Shown here piece by piece: positions 1 through 7,013 of a DNA stretch of 8,855 nucleotides (position 1 is the first letter of the stretch; each line of letters begins with the position of its first letter). The translations under genes and the position numbers were made by a program. The notes beneath the pieces are model-generated. The model saw only the letters and a program-made list of their open reading frames with translations. It was not told the DNA's origin and ran no database searches. The DNA is from Bacteroidaceae bacterium (lineage in GTDB: Bacteria > Bacteroidota > Bacteroidia > Bacteroidales > Bacteroidaceae), in NCBI GenBank assembly GCA_017466965.1, contig JAFTTD010000278.1, forward strand, positions 1 through 8,855, in the 5' to 3' direction.

Positions 1-693
1 AATTTTATTTATATCTTTACGAGGGAAACCCGGCACAATTCTATCTACAAGAGTTGCACAAACATAACAATATTTTGTAAACCATTCCTTAAACTTATCA
101 TAATCTTTATTAAGGTCTTCCTTCCATAACTCAATATATTTATATATACATTCTTTCAGATGATGTCCATTCAGAAAAATTAGTTCACATGGCATTATTA
201 TTAATCCTTTAGATTTATCTCCTTTAAATGTACAAAAACGTCTATAAAGTAATTGAGTAAGTTTTCCAGGATAGGAAGACGCAGGAGTATCAGATAATTT
301 GCAACTTGAATCAAATGCTATACCTGCTTCTGTTGTATTGCTTATTACGAATCTAATATCTGGTTGATCTGCTAATGCCATGAATGCAGAATTTTGAGAA
401 TATGGATTTAATGCTCTACTTATACAATCAATTCGGGTCAAAGAATTGACAACCTGACCATTTAGTCTCCCTTGTAAATTTACATGATAAATACAATCCT
501 GGCCATTCAGCATGTCAACCATACCATTTTCTATCGGCTGTACGACAACTACACTTGAATTAAAATCAGTTTTTTGATTCATGTTATAAATAATCCAATC
601 AACAAAACAGCGGAGAAAATTTCCTTCTCCAAATTGAATTATTCTCTCAGGTGCACAACTTTTAGGTGCTGTAAGTTTGTTTAATGCTTTCAT
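1..693 (-). CDS. uxaB: Tagaturonate reductase (altronate oxidoreductase), 5' part only, cut by window edge
   Basis: Reduces D-tagaturonate to D-altronate with NADH in the cytoplasm, the second step of galacturonate catabolism. The gene starts at an ATG (complement of 691-693) and stays open for 231 codons to the window edge. The family is usually about 480 residues, so roughly half is visible. The N-terminal Rossmann part shows ERIIQFGEGNFLR (residues 16-28), FVISNTTEAGI (115-125), PCELI (168-172) and LVDRIVPGFPR (215-225). All of these match what I know of E. coli UxaB, and the last block favours UxaB over the related mannonate oxidoreductase UxuB. No frameshift or internal stop is seen, so the truncation is only the window boundary. 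It is divergent from uxaC, which makes its substrate. A Bacteroidetes-type promoter lies about 90 nt upstream. No Shine-Dalgarno sequence is visible. The catalytic half lies outside the window. Confidence 0.93.
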   Translation of the reverse strand, partial: MKALNKLTAPKSCAPERIIQFGEGNFLRCFVDWIIYNMNQKTDFNSSVVVVQPIENGMVDMLNGQDCIYHVNLQGRLNGQVVNSLTRIDCISRALNPYSQNSAFMALADQPDIRFVISNTTEAGIAFDSSCKLSDTPASSYPGKLTQLLYRRFCTFKGDKSKGLIIMPCELIFLNGHHLKECIYKYIELWKEDLNKDYDKFKEWFTKYCYVCATLVDRIVPGFPRKDINKI

Positions 694-780
694 TTTGTAT
701 TTAATTTAAGTATTGTTTACTGATAAATACTTTTCTCTTTATATTTTAATTTTGTCAAATCACATATTAAAATATCAAAA

Positions 781-812
781 CAAAAATAAAGAATCGTATT
801 TAATAAATCAAA
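781..812 (-). promoter_or_regulatory. Predicted Bacteroidetes-type promoter of uxaB
   Basis: Read on the minus strand this is TTTG (complement of 809-812), 20 nt, then TATTTTTG (complement of 781-788). It fits the TTTG-N19..21-TAnnTTTG consensus of the primary sigma factor of Bacteroidetes. Transcription would begin near 774, leaving an 80-nt leader before uxaB. In such AT-rich DNA a chance match is possible, but both boxes and the spacing agree. Confidence 0.6.
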
Positions 813-820
813 TAATTATT
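811..820. repeat. 10-bp AT palindrome between the divergent uxaB and uxaC promoters; weak operator candidate
   Basis: AATAATTATT is a perfect 10-bp palindrome. It overlaps the -33 box of the uxaB promoter and ends 6 bp before the uxaC -33 box. Nine of its bases (ATAATTATT, 812-820) recur as a direct repeat at 841-849, where they touch the -7 box of uxaC. The position suits a shared operator for a uronate-responsive regulator. The bases are only A and T in a very AT-rich gap, so chance is a serious alternative. Confidence 0.25.
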
Positions 821-826
821 GAGATT

Positions 827-856
827 TTTGATTTTTGAAGATAATTATTACTTTTG
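827..856 (+). promoter_or_regulatory. Predicted Bacteroidetes-type promoter of uxaC
   Basis: TTTG at 827-830, 18 nt, then TACTTTTG at 849-856, an exact match to TAnnTTTG. The spacing is one base shorter than usual. The -33 box lies in a tandem duplication of ATTTTTG (824-830 and 831-837), but the second copy is too close to the -7 box to serve. Transcription would start near 863, giving a leader of about 37 nt that is nearly all A and T, with no Shine-Dalgarno sequence. Confidence 0.55.
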
Positions 857-899
857 TAAATAGAAAAATTTTTAATAATAACCTTAATACATAATTTAT

Positions 900-2309
900 A
901 TGAAAAATTTCATGGATGAAAACTTTCTGCTTCAAACAGAAACCGCTAAAAAACTTTATCATGAACATGCGTCAAAAATGCCAATAATTGACTATCATTG
1001 TCATTTAATCCCTCAGATGGTTGCTGATGATCATAAATTTCGTTCACTGACAGAAATATGGTTAGGTGGAGATCATTACAAATGGCGCGCAATGAGAAGT
1101 AACGGAATTCCTGAAAAATATTGTACAGGTAAAGAAACATCTGATTGGGAGAAATTTGAAAAATGGGCTGAAACTGTTCCTTACACATTTCGTAATCCTC
1201 TCTATGGGTGGACTCATCTAGAATTAAAAACAGCTTTTGGTATTAATAAAGTACTTAATCCAAAGACTGCACGAGAAATATATGAGGAATGTAATGATAA
1301 GCTACAAAACGATCCGTCTTTTACAGCACGTGGATTAATGCGAAAATACAACGTTGAAATTGTTTGCACGACGGATGATCCTATAGACAATCTTGAATGG
1401 CACAAAAAAACTAAAGAAAGTGGATTTGAAATAAAGATGCTTCCAGCATGGCGACCAGACAAAGCCATGGCTGTTGAAAATCCGTCTGCTTTTAGAGATT
1501 ATATTGAGAAACTATCAGAAGTTAGCAATATAGAAATTAATAAATTCCAAGATGTTATAGATGCTTTGCAAAATCGACATGACTATTTCCAAGAAAATGG
1601 TTGTAAATTATCAGATCATGGAATAGAAGAATTTTACGCTGAAGAGTACTCTGACAAAGAAATCAATGACATATTCAACAAAGTTTATAGTGGAAATCAA
1701 CTTACGCCTGAAGAAGTTCGTAAATTCAAGAGTGCAATGATGATAATATTTGCAGAAATGGATTACGAATCCGGATGGGCTCAACAATTCCATTACGGAG
1801 CAATTAGGGACAATAACACTAAGATGTTTAATCTATTAGGCCCTGATACTGGATTTGATTCTATAGGTCAATTCAATACAGCAAAAGCAATGTCAAAATT
1901 CTTAAACAAACTTGCAAACAAAGACAAATTAACAAAAACAATTATTTATAATCTTAATCCTGCAGATAACGAAGTTGTTGCTACAATGCTTGGCAATTTC
2001 CAGGACGGAACATGCCCAGGAAAAATACAATGGGGATCAGGTTGGTGGTTCTTAGATCAGAAAGACGGTATGGAAAAGCAAATGAACGCTCTATCACTTT
2101 TAGGTCTGTTAAGCAGATTTGTAGGAATGCTTACAGATTCTCGTTCTTTTCTTTCATATCCACGCCATGAATATTTCAGAAGAGTATTGTGTAACCTAAT
2201 TGGCAAAGATGTTGAAAATGGCGAAATTCCTATTTATGAAATGGAGCGTATATCTCAAATGGTTGAGGATATATCTTATTACAATGCTAAAAACTATTTT
2301 AATTTTTAA
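900..2309 (+). CDS. uxaC: Glucuronate/galacturonate isomerase (uronate isomerase)
   Basis: Cytoplasmic isomerase that converts D-glucuronate to D-fructuronate and D-galacturonate to D-tagaturonate, the entry step of hexuronate catabolism. At 469 residues it is full length for the family (E. coli about 470). It belongs to the amidohydrolase-fold uronate isomerases. The metal-binding HxH is H33 and H35 in IIDYHCHL. Other family blocks are RNPLYGWTHLELK (98-110), CTTDDP (156-161), LPAWRPDK (181-188), a block reading NNTKMFNLLGPDTGFDSIG near residue 310, WGSGWWF, and SYPRHEYFRRVL near the C terminus. I chose the ATG at 900 over M5 because MKNFMDENFLLQTETA matches the N terminus usual in Bacteroidales. 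It is divergent from uxaB, whose product takes the next step. The third enzyme, altronate dehydratase UxaA, is not in the window. The bidirectional hairpin at 2386-2421 ends the transcript. Confidence 0.97.
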   Translation: MKNFMDENFLLQTETAKKLYHEHASKMPIIDYHCHLIPQMVADDHKFRSLTEIWLGGDHYKWRAMRSNGIPEKYCTGKETSDWEKFEKWAETVPYTFRNPLYGWTHLELKTAFGINKVLNPKTAREIYEECNDKLQNDPSFTARGLMRKYNVEIVCTTDDPIDNLEWHKKTKESGFEIKMLPAWRPDKAMAVENPSAFRDYIEKLSEVSNIEINKFQDVIDALQNRHDYFQENGCKLSDHGIEEFYAEEYSDKEINDIFNKVYSGNQLTPEEVRKFKSAMMIIFAEMDYESGWAQQFHYGAIRDNNTKMFNLLGPDTGFDSIGQFNTAKAMSKFLNKLANKDKLTKTIIYNLNPADNEVVATMLGNFQDGTCPGKIQWGSGWWFLDQKDGMEKQMNALSLLGLLSRFVGMLTDSRSFLSYPRHEYFRRVLCNLIGKDVENGEIPIYEMERISQMVEDISYYNAKNYFNF

Positions 2310-2385
2310 CCATTGTTTTTATTGTATAAAATTGCTATTAATATAAAAAACATTTGAAAGAAATGTCGTTATAGACTTTTATATA

Positions 2386-2421
2386 AAAAAATAAGCTCGG
2401 AAAAAACCGAGCTTATTTTTT
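2386..2421. terminator. Bidirectional Rho-independent terminator between convergent uxaC and glgP
   Basis: A perfect 15-bp inverted repeat: left arm 2386-2400, loop of six A (2401-2406), right arm 2407-2421. The inner stem carries the GC-rich core GCTCGG/CCGAGC and the outer stem is A-rich on the left and T-rich on the right, so each strand ends in a U tract. It lies 76 nt after the uxaC stop and 15 nt after the glgP stop, so it can serve both transcripts. A smaller hairpin (2350-2366, 6-bp stem) sits upstream on the uxaC side. Confidence 0.9.
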
Positions 2422-2436
2422 ATATTGATTTAATTA

Positions 2437-5004
2437 TTAATTAAACCATTTTACATAGCAGAAATCCTGTCTGTGAGGAAGATCTGCATTCTTAGGATAC
2501 ATACGACAAGCAACCTTAAAGCTTCCTGCTGTTGGGATGCAATATGTACCTTCAAATGTAAAGAGATTACCTTCACGCTTAACAACATCAAGTGGTTCAA
2601 CACTATAAATGTGCTGCTTGCCTTCGTCATCAACACGAAGTGTTACAAGCTCAAGTCCAATTACATCGTCAAGTCCCTGTTCATCAACAACATACTTAAC
2701 ATTGTATTTGTGACCACTTTGAACATTACCACTAAGCATTTCCTGTTCTTTATCACTTGAAATGACATTTATCTTATCCCATCTTTCAGCAACTTGCTCT
2801 TTCCAAAGCGCTATATCCTTTGCTTTCTTATAGTTGTCTGCGAACAAGACTTTACGACGCTCTGCTAATTTGCTGTAATAACGGTCATAATAATCATCAA
2901 GCTGACGTTTCATTGTATAATGAGGAGCAACTTGTGCGATTGAGTTCTTGACTGTACGAATCCAACCTTCACTGTATCCCTTAGAATTACGTGCATAATA
3001 AAGTGGAAGGATTTCATTTTCAAGAAGAGAATATATTGTAGCTGCATCAAGTTGATCTTGCTGTTCCTGATTCTGATAAGTACGTTTTTCAGTAAGAGCC
3101 CAGCCTGCACCTTCACGATAACCTTCAAGCCACCATCCGTCTAATACAGAGAGGTTTACAACACCATTCATTAAGGCCTTTTCTCCTGAAGTACCTGATG
3201 CTTCAAGTGGTCGAGTTGGAGTGTTCATCCAAATATCAACACCTGTAACCAAACGACGCGCTAATTTCATATCATAATTCTCAAGGAAAATAATCTTTCC
3301 AAGGAATTCAGGACGACGACTAATCTCATAAATCTTCTTAATAAGTCCCTGTCCTGCTCCATCATGTGGATGTGCTTTACCGGCAAACAAGAACTGAACA
3401 GGATAATTAGGATTGTTTACAATTTTTGCAAGTCTATCAAGATCTGAGAAAAGAAGGTGTGCTCTCTTATATGTTGCGAAACGACGTGCGAATCCGATAA
3501 GAAGAGCGTTAGGATTGATTTTATCAAGTAGAGAAACTATACGAGAAGGATCTCCTTGATTCTTGAGCCAATCTTCACGGAATGCATTCTTTATATATGT
3601 AATGAGCTTATTCTTAAGAGCTTGACGAGTATTCCATATCTCCTCGTCTGGAACATTGTAGATTGACTCCCACAGTTTAGCATTACTCTGATCTGTATAA
3701 TAAGACTTGTCAAAATGTTTGCCATACAATGTCTTCCATTCTGTTGCACTCCATGTTGGGAAGTGGACACCATTTGTCACATAACCTACATTGTCTAACT
3801 CTTCAGGGAAATATCCCTTCCAAATGCCAGCAAACATATCCTTAGACACTTTACCATGCAACCAGCTAACACCATTTACCCATGAAGAAGTGTTGCATGC
3901 AAAAGTTGACATACAGAAACGTTCACTCTTGTCTTCTGGATTAATACGGCCCATACCGATAAATTCATCCCAGCTTAAACCAAGCATCTGTGGATAACCA
4001 CCCATATATTTTCCAAAAAGTCCTTCATCAAAATAATCATGACCTGCTGGTACAGGAGTATGTACAGTATAAAGTGAAGATGTACGTACTACTTCAAGAG
4101 CCTCATTAAATGTCATACCGCTCTTTACATAGTCAATAAGACGCTGAACGTTACATAGAGCAGCATGTCCTTCATTGCAATGATAAATTTCTTTCTCTAT
4201 GCCTAACTTTTTCAAAGTCAAAACACCACCAATACCGAGAAGAATCTCTTGCTTCAATCTGTTTTCCCAGTCTCCACCATATAATGAGTGAGTAATAGAA
4301 CGGTCAAACTCGCTGTTCATCTCATTGTCAGTGTCAAGAAGATACAACTTAATACGACCAACATTTACACGCCATACATAAGCATGAACTGTATAGTTTA
4401 TATATGGAACATCTACGACTATAGGCAGACCATTTTCATCAGTCTCACGTACAATTGGAAGATTTCCGAAATTCTGAGCTTCATATTTAGCAACTTGCTG
4501 GCCATCCATTGACAATGTCTGAGTGAAATATCCATAACGATATAAGAAACCAACAGCGCACATGTCAACATTACTGTCAGAAGCTTCTTTCAAATAGTCA
4601 CCAGCAAGAATACCAAGACCACCTGAATAAATCTTAAGAACATGGCTAAGTCCATATTCCATACAAAGATATGCTACAGACGGACGTTTAGCATTTGGCT
4701 TAACATCCATGTAATTGCGGAAATTTGTATATAGTTTATTTACTCTGTCAAGTACTTTTTTGTCTTTTGCGAGTTCTTCTAACTTCTCATAATTCATACG
4801 TGAAAGAAGAAGAACTGGATTCTGACATACTTCCTTCCAAAGATCAGGATCAAGATCACGATAAAGATCACGTGCTTCATTGCTCCATGACCACCAAAGG
4901 TTATGAGCAATCTCATCCAGTGGCTTCAAAGCTTCTGGAATGTAAGAACTTACACTAATGTCTTTCCAGTTAGGAAAGTTTGCATTACTTGCTTGAATTC
5001 TCAT
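2437..5004 (-). CDS. glgP: Alpha-glucan (glycogen) phosphorylase, DUF3417-containing type
   Basis: Phosphorolyses alpha-1,4-glucan ends to glucose 1-phosphate, mobilising stored glycogen or using maltodextrins in the cytoplasm. At 855 residues it matches the long bacterial type with an N-terminal DUF3417 segment (about 10-125, including HNLWWSW at 34-40). The GT35 core follows: [17 protein letters not shown] (115-131), CNEGHAA (276-282), [12 protein letters not shown] (314-325), [10 protein letters not shown] (505-514) and AGKAHP (541-546). The pyridoxal-phosphate lysine is expected to be K609 in [14 protein letters not shown] (601-614). The Glu before that lysine differs from the Met of E. 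coli MalP but, as I recall, is normal in the Bacteroidales group. The ATG at 5002-5004 fits the family N terminus; the leader is AT-rich with no Shine-Dalgarno sequence. It follows glgA by 94 nt on the same strand with no visible promoter between, so co-transcription is likely. In-vivo substrate (glycogen or maltodextrin) is not settled by sequence. Confidence 0.96.
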   Translation of the reverse strand: MRIQASNANFPNWKDISVSSYIPEALKPLDEIAHNLWWSWSNEARDLYRDLDPDLWKEVCQNPVLLLSRMNYEKLEELAKDKKVLDRVNKLYTNFRNYMDVKPNAKRPSVAYLCMEYGLSHVLKIYSGGLGILAGDYLKEASDSNVDMCAVGFLYRYGYFTQTLSMDGQQVAKYEAQNFGNLPIVRETDENGLPIVVDVPYINYTVHAYVWRVNVGRIKLYLLDTDNEMNSEFDRSITHSLYGGDWENRLKQEILLGIGGVLTLKKLGIEKEIYHCNEGHAALCNVQRLIDYVKSGMTFNEALEVVRTSSLYTVHTPVPAGHDYFDEGLFGKYMGGYPQMLGLSWDEFIGMGRINPEDKSERFCMSTFACNTSSWVNGVSWLHGKVSKDMFAGIWKGYFPEELDNVGYVTNGVHFPTWSATEWKTLYGKHFDKSYYTDQSNAKLWESIYNVPDEEIWNTRQALKNKLITYIKNAFREDWLKNQGDPSRIVSLLDKINPNALLIGFARRFATYKRAHLLFSDLDRLAKIVNNPNYPVQFLFAGKAHPHDGAGQGLIKKIYEISRRPEFLGKIIFLENYDMKLARRLVTGVDIWMNTPTRPLEASGTSGEKALMNGVVNLSVLDGWWLEGYREGAGWALTEKRTYQNQEQQDQLDAATIYSLLENEILPLYYARNSKGYSEGWIRTVKNSIAQVAPHYTMKRQLDDYYDRYYSKLAERRKVLFADNYKKAKDIALWKEQVAERWDKINVISSDKEQEMLSGNVQSGHKYNVKYVVDEQGLDDVIGLELVTLRVDDEGKQHIYSVEPLDVVKREGNLFTFEGTYCIPTAGSFKVACRMYPKNADLPHRQDFCYVKWFN

Positions 5005-5058
5005 AATTATAAAATTTATAAATTGTTTTGATTTTCTTTTATTATATCTTCAACATAA

Positions 5059-5080
5059 CATAATTGTCATTCCAATTATG
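5059..5080. repeat. Perfect 8-bp inverted repeat in the glgA-glgP gap
   Basis: CATAATTG (5059-5066) and CAATTATG (5073-5080) form a perfect stem around a 6-nt loop. On the transcribed minus strand the hairpin begins 18 nt after the glgA stop codon and ends 54 nt before the glgP start. No U tract follows it and the stem is AT-rich, so it is not a classical terminator. It could protect an mRNA end, weakly attenuate glgP or bind a protein. It could also be chance. Confidence 0.35.
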
Positions 5081-5098
5081 CACGGATAAATACTATAT

Positions 5099-6775
5099 TT
5101 AGTTATTTTTTGTGATTCTTTTGTTCCTATTAGACAGAGCTATATCGTATGCTTGATAGTAATACTTTATGAAATTTTTCCACAAAGCTTTTTCTGCAAG
5201 TGATGCAGCTTTCTTACGCACTTTTGATATTGTTTTACTGTCCATTAAAGTAAAATCTAACAACGTGTCAGATATAGTATTTGCAACTTCTTCAAAATTA
5301 TAATCTGAACGAAATACTGTCTTCACGCCATCGATGAGTTCACTTTCAGAACCTTTTACTTTATTTGCCCACAATCCAAATCCTGCAAGGCTTGTTGTTA
5401 TACATGGAACATGAAATGCAACGCTCTCAAGTGGAGTATATCCCCATGGTTCATAATATGACGGATATATGCAAAGGTCGTTTCCAATCAACAAATCATA
5501 ATAATTCAAGTTGAATATACCATCTTTTCCATCAAGATATGACGGAACAAATATTATTTTGACTTTATCAGACTCTCGATTATGAATATCCAACCAATTC
5601 ATCTGTGACAAGACATTATCACCATTCATGTCATACAATTCGTGAGTTATGCGCGGATTACCGCAAGCCCTCTTGTCTTTGTCCTTACCATTGAGTTTAC
5701 GTTGCAAATCAGCTCTGGCTTCTTTCATCCATGCTGGAACCATAATGAAAGCAACTACGTTTTTATCTAATTTATCATTAAATCTCAAACGGTTAAGCGA
5801 CTCAACGAACAAATCAATACCTTTGTTCTTAAATTCATAGCGTCCACCAATACTAACAAGTACTGTATCATCCGTAAGATTTGTACCCATTAAGGTGTTG
5901 GCAACATTAAGCATCTTCTTTCTTGCTTCTGAGCGAGCTTTGTCAAAATCTTCACCTAAATTAGGTACAAAATCATTTTCAAAACCGTTCATCAGAATAA
6001 CATCAGCAGGACAATCAAGGAGTTCACGACATTCATTATTTGTAATTTCACTGACAGTTGTGAAACAATCTACATTCTTAGCTGTTTGTTTTTCTATAGA
6101 ATGCTTTGACTGCATATTAAGCTGTTCAGCCATCTGATCTCCGTTATATTCAGAAAGAAAATCATATAATGGCTTATTATTACCTGCTATTGAACGTCCA
6201 ATACTTGTTGCATGAGTTGTAAATATCGTTGCTATTGATGGTACATTCTTCTGCAAATACAATGCTCCTAATCCTGTCATCCATTCATGAGCATGATATA
6301 CTACATTATCATCAGATGTGAGATTGTGGAATTTATAGAAACTTTCTACGACTAAAGCTGAAGCATAAGAAAACATTGAAGCTTCATCGTAATCACCATA
6401 TGCATGTAATGAATCAACCTGAAAATTCTCCCAAGCCCATCCATATATTCTGTTCTTATGCTCAAAGAAAGGAGCAAAATCAACCAAAAAAGCAATTGGC
6501 TCACCTGGTATATTCCAACGACCAATTCTCACATCAAGTCCATCTGCTGTTTTTGCATACTTTCTCCACTTCAAAAATAGAGACTTGTTTTCTTTAAATA
6601 AAGGATTCTTTTTTCCAATCCAAAAATCAGGACCAATGAAAAACACTTTGTCTGTCATTTTTTCTTGCAAAGTTTTGGCCCTTGTTGACAGAACAGTGTA
6701 AATTCCCCCTACTTTGTTACATACTTCCCAACTTGATTCAAATATATAACCAGGGAATAATAGTTTTTTAGGCAT
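5099..6775 (-). CDS. glgA: Glycogen synthase of the GT3 (eukaryote-like) family
   Basis: Adds glucose from a nucleotide sugar to alpha-1,4-glucan chains to make storage glycogen in the cytoplasm. The 558-residue protein resembles the GT3 family (yeast and animal glycogen synthase), not the GT5 GlgA of E. coli. The N-terminal Rossmann half has KVGGIYTVL (21-29), the nucleotide-sugar loop, and YHAHEWMTGLG (160-170). The C-terminal half has GRYEFKNKGIDLF (311-323) and YYEPWGYTPLE (440-450), with the E-X7-E pair E442 and E450, then TTSLAGFG (460-467). GT3 enzymes generally use UDP-glucose, so that donor is inferred here. It is shorter than the yeast enzyme (about 700 residues) and lacks the long C-terminal regulatory tail. 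Its ATG (complement of 6773-6775) sits about 45 nt after a predicted transcription start, and it heads an operon with glgP. The symbol glgA is used by function; it is not an orthologue of E. coli glgA. Confidence 0.93.
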   Translation of the reverse strand: MPKKLLFPGYIFESSWEVCNKVGGIYTVLSTRAKTLQEKMTDKVFFIGPDFWIGKKNPLFKENKSLFLKWRKYAKTADGLDVRIGRWNIPGEPIAFLVDFAPFFEHKNRIYGWAWENFQVDSLHAYGDYDEASMFSYASALVVESFYKFHNLTSDDNVVYHAHEWMTGLGALYLQKNVPSIATIFTTHATSIGRSIAGNNKPLYDFLSEYNGDQMAEQLNMQSKHSIEKQTAKNVDCFTTVSEITNNECRELLDCPADVILMNGFENDFVPNLGEDFDKARSEARKKMLNVANTLMGTNLTDDTVLVSIGGRYEFKNKGIDLFVESLNRLRFNDKLDKNVVAFIMVPAWMKEARADLQRKLNGKDKDKRACGNPRITHELYDMNGDNVLSQMNWLDIHNRESDKVKIIFVPSYLDGKDGIFNLNYYDLLIGNDLCIYPSYYEPWGYTPLESVAFHVPCITTSLAGFGLWANKVKGSESELIDGVKTVFRSDYNFEEVANTISDTLLDFTLMDSKTISKVRKKAASLAEKALWKNFIKYYYQAYDIALSNRNKRITKNN

Positions 6776-6827
6776 AACTGCTTCTTAAAAATAATAATTT
6801 TACCTTATATCTCATTGAAATACTTTG

Positions 6828-6859
6828 CAAAGATAAAGAAAAATACATAAACAACCAAA
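6828..6859 (-). promoter_or_regulatory. Predicted Bacteroidetes-type promoter of the glgA-glgP operon
   Basis: On the minus strand: TTTG (complement of 6856-6859), 20 nt, then TATCTTTG (complement of 6828-6835), an exact match in both boxes with ideal spacing. Transcription would start near 6821, about 45 nt before glgA. The -7 box overlaps a 10-bp palindrome, CTTTGCAAAG (6823-6832), which could be an operator or could follow by chance from the TTTG box. It is the best-formed promoter in the window. Confidence 0.72.
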
Positions 6860-6949
6860 TGATAAACAAACAGATTGGCTTATTTGTGTTAACAAGTATT
6901 ATTATTCATTATAAATTCATAGAATTACAAACTATTAATAAAAACATAA

Positions 6950-6991
6950 AAAGTGAACCTTAAGGTCTATAATTACCTTAAAGTTCACTTT
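6950..6991 (-). terminator. Rho-independent terminator of valS
   Basis: A 17-bp inverted repeat (6950-6966 and 6975-6991) around an 8-nt loop, 22 nt after the valS stop. The single imperfect position (6959/6982) is C against A in plus-strand RNA but a G-U pair in minus-strand RNA, so the stem is continuous only in the valS direction. The minus strand then reads TTATGTTTTTATT, a broken U tract. It separates valS from the glgA promoter. Confidence 0.8.
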
Positions 6992-7013
6992 AATATATTC
7001 ATTTTTTCTTATT

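Noticed and set aside
3791..3997. Short plus-strand frames inside glgP (also near 2473-2760, 4288-4512 and 4725-4958)
   Set aside because: All are antisense shadows of the well-conserved phosphorylase reading frame, with low-complexity translations.
4848..4872. Repeated GATCA-type sequence resembling a direct repeat
   Set aside because: It encodes the [12 protein letters not shown] stretch of the phosphorylase N-terminal region; the repetition follows from the protein sequence.
2437..6775. Possible undescribed system built around the glycogen genes
   Set aside because: Both proteins are full-length members of known families with intact active-site motifs, and there is no unknown gene between or beside them.
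6887..6894. Palindrome TGTTAACA upstream of the glgA promoter
   Set aside because: Only 8 bp, about 28 bp beyond the -33 box, with no second copy in the window; expected by chance in AT-rich DNA.
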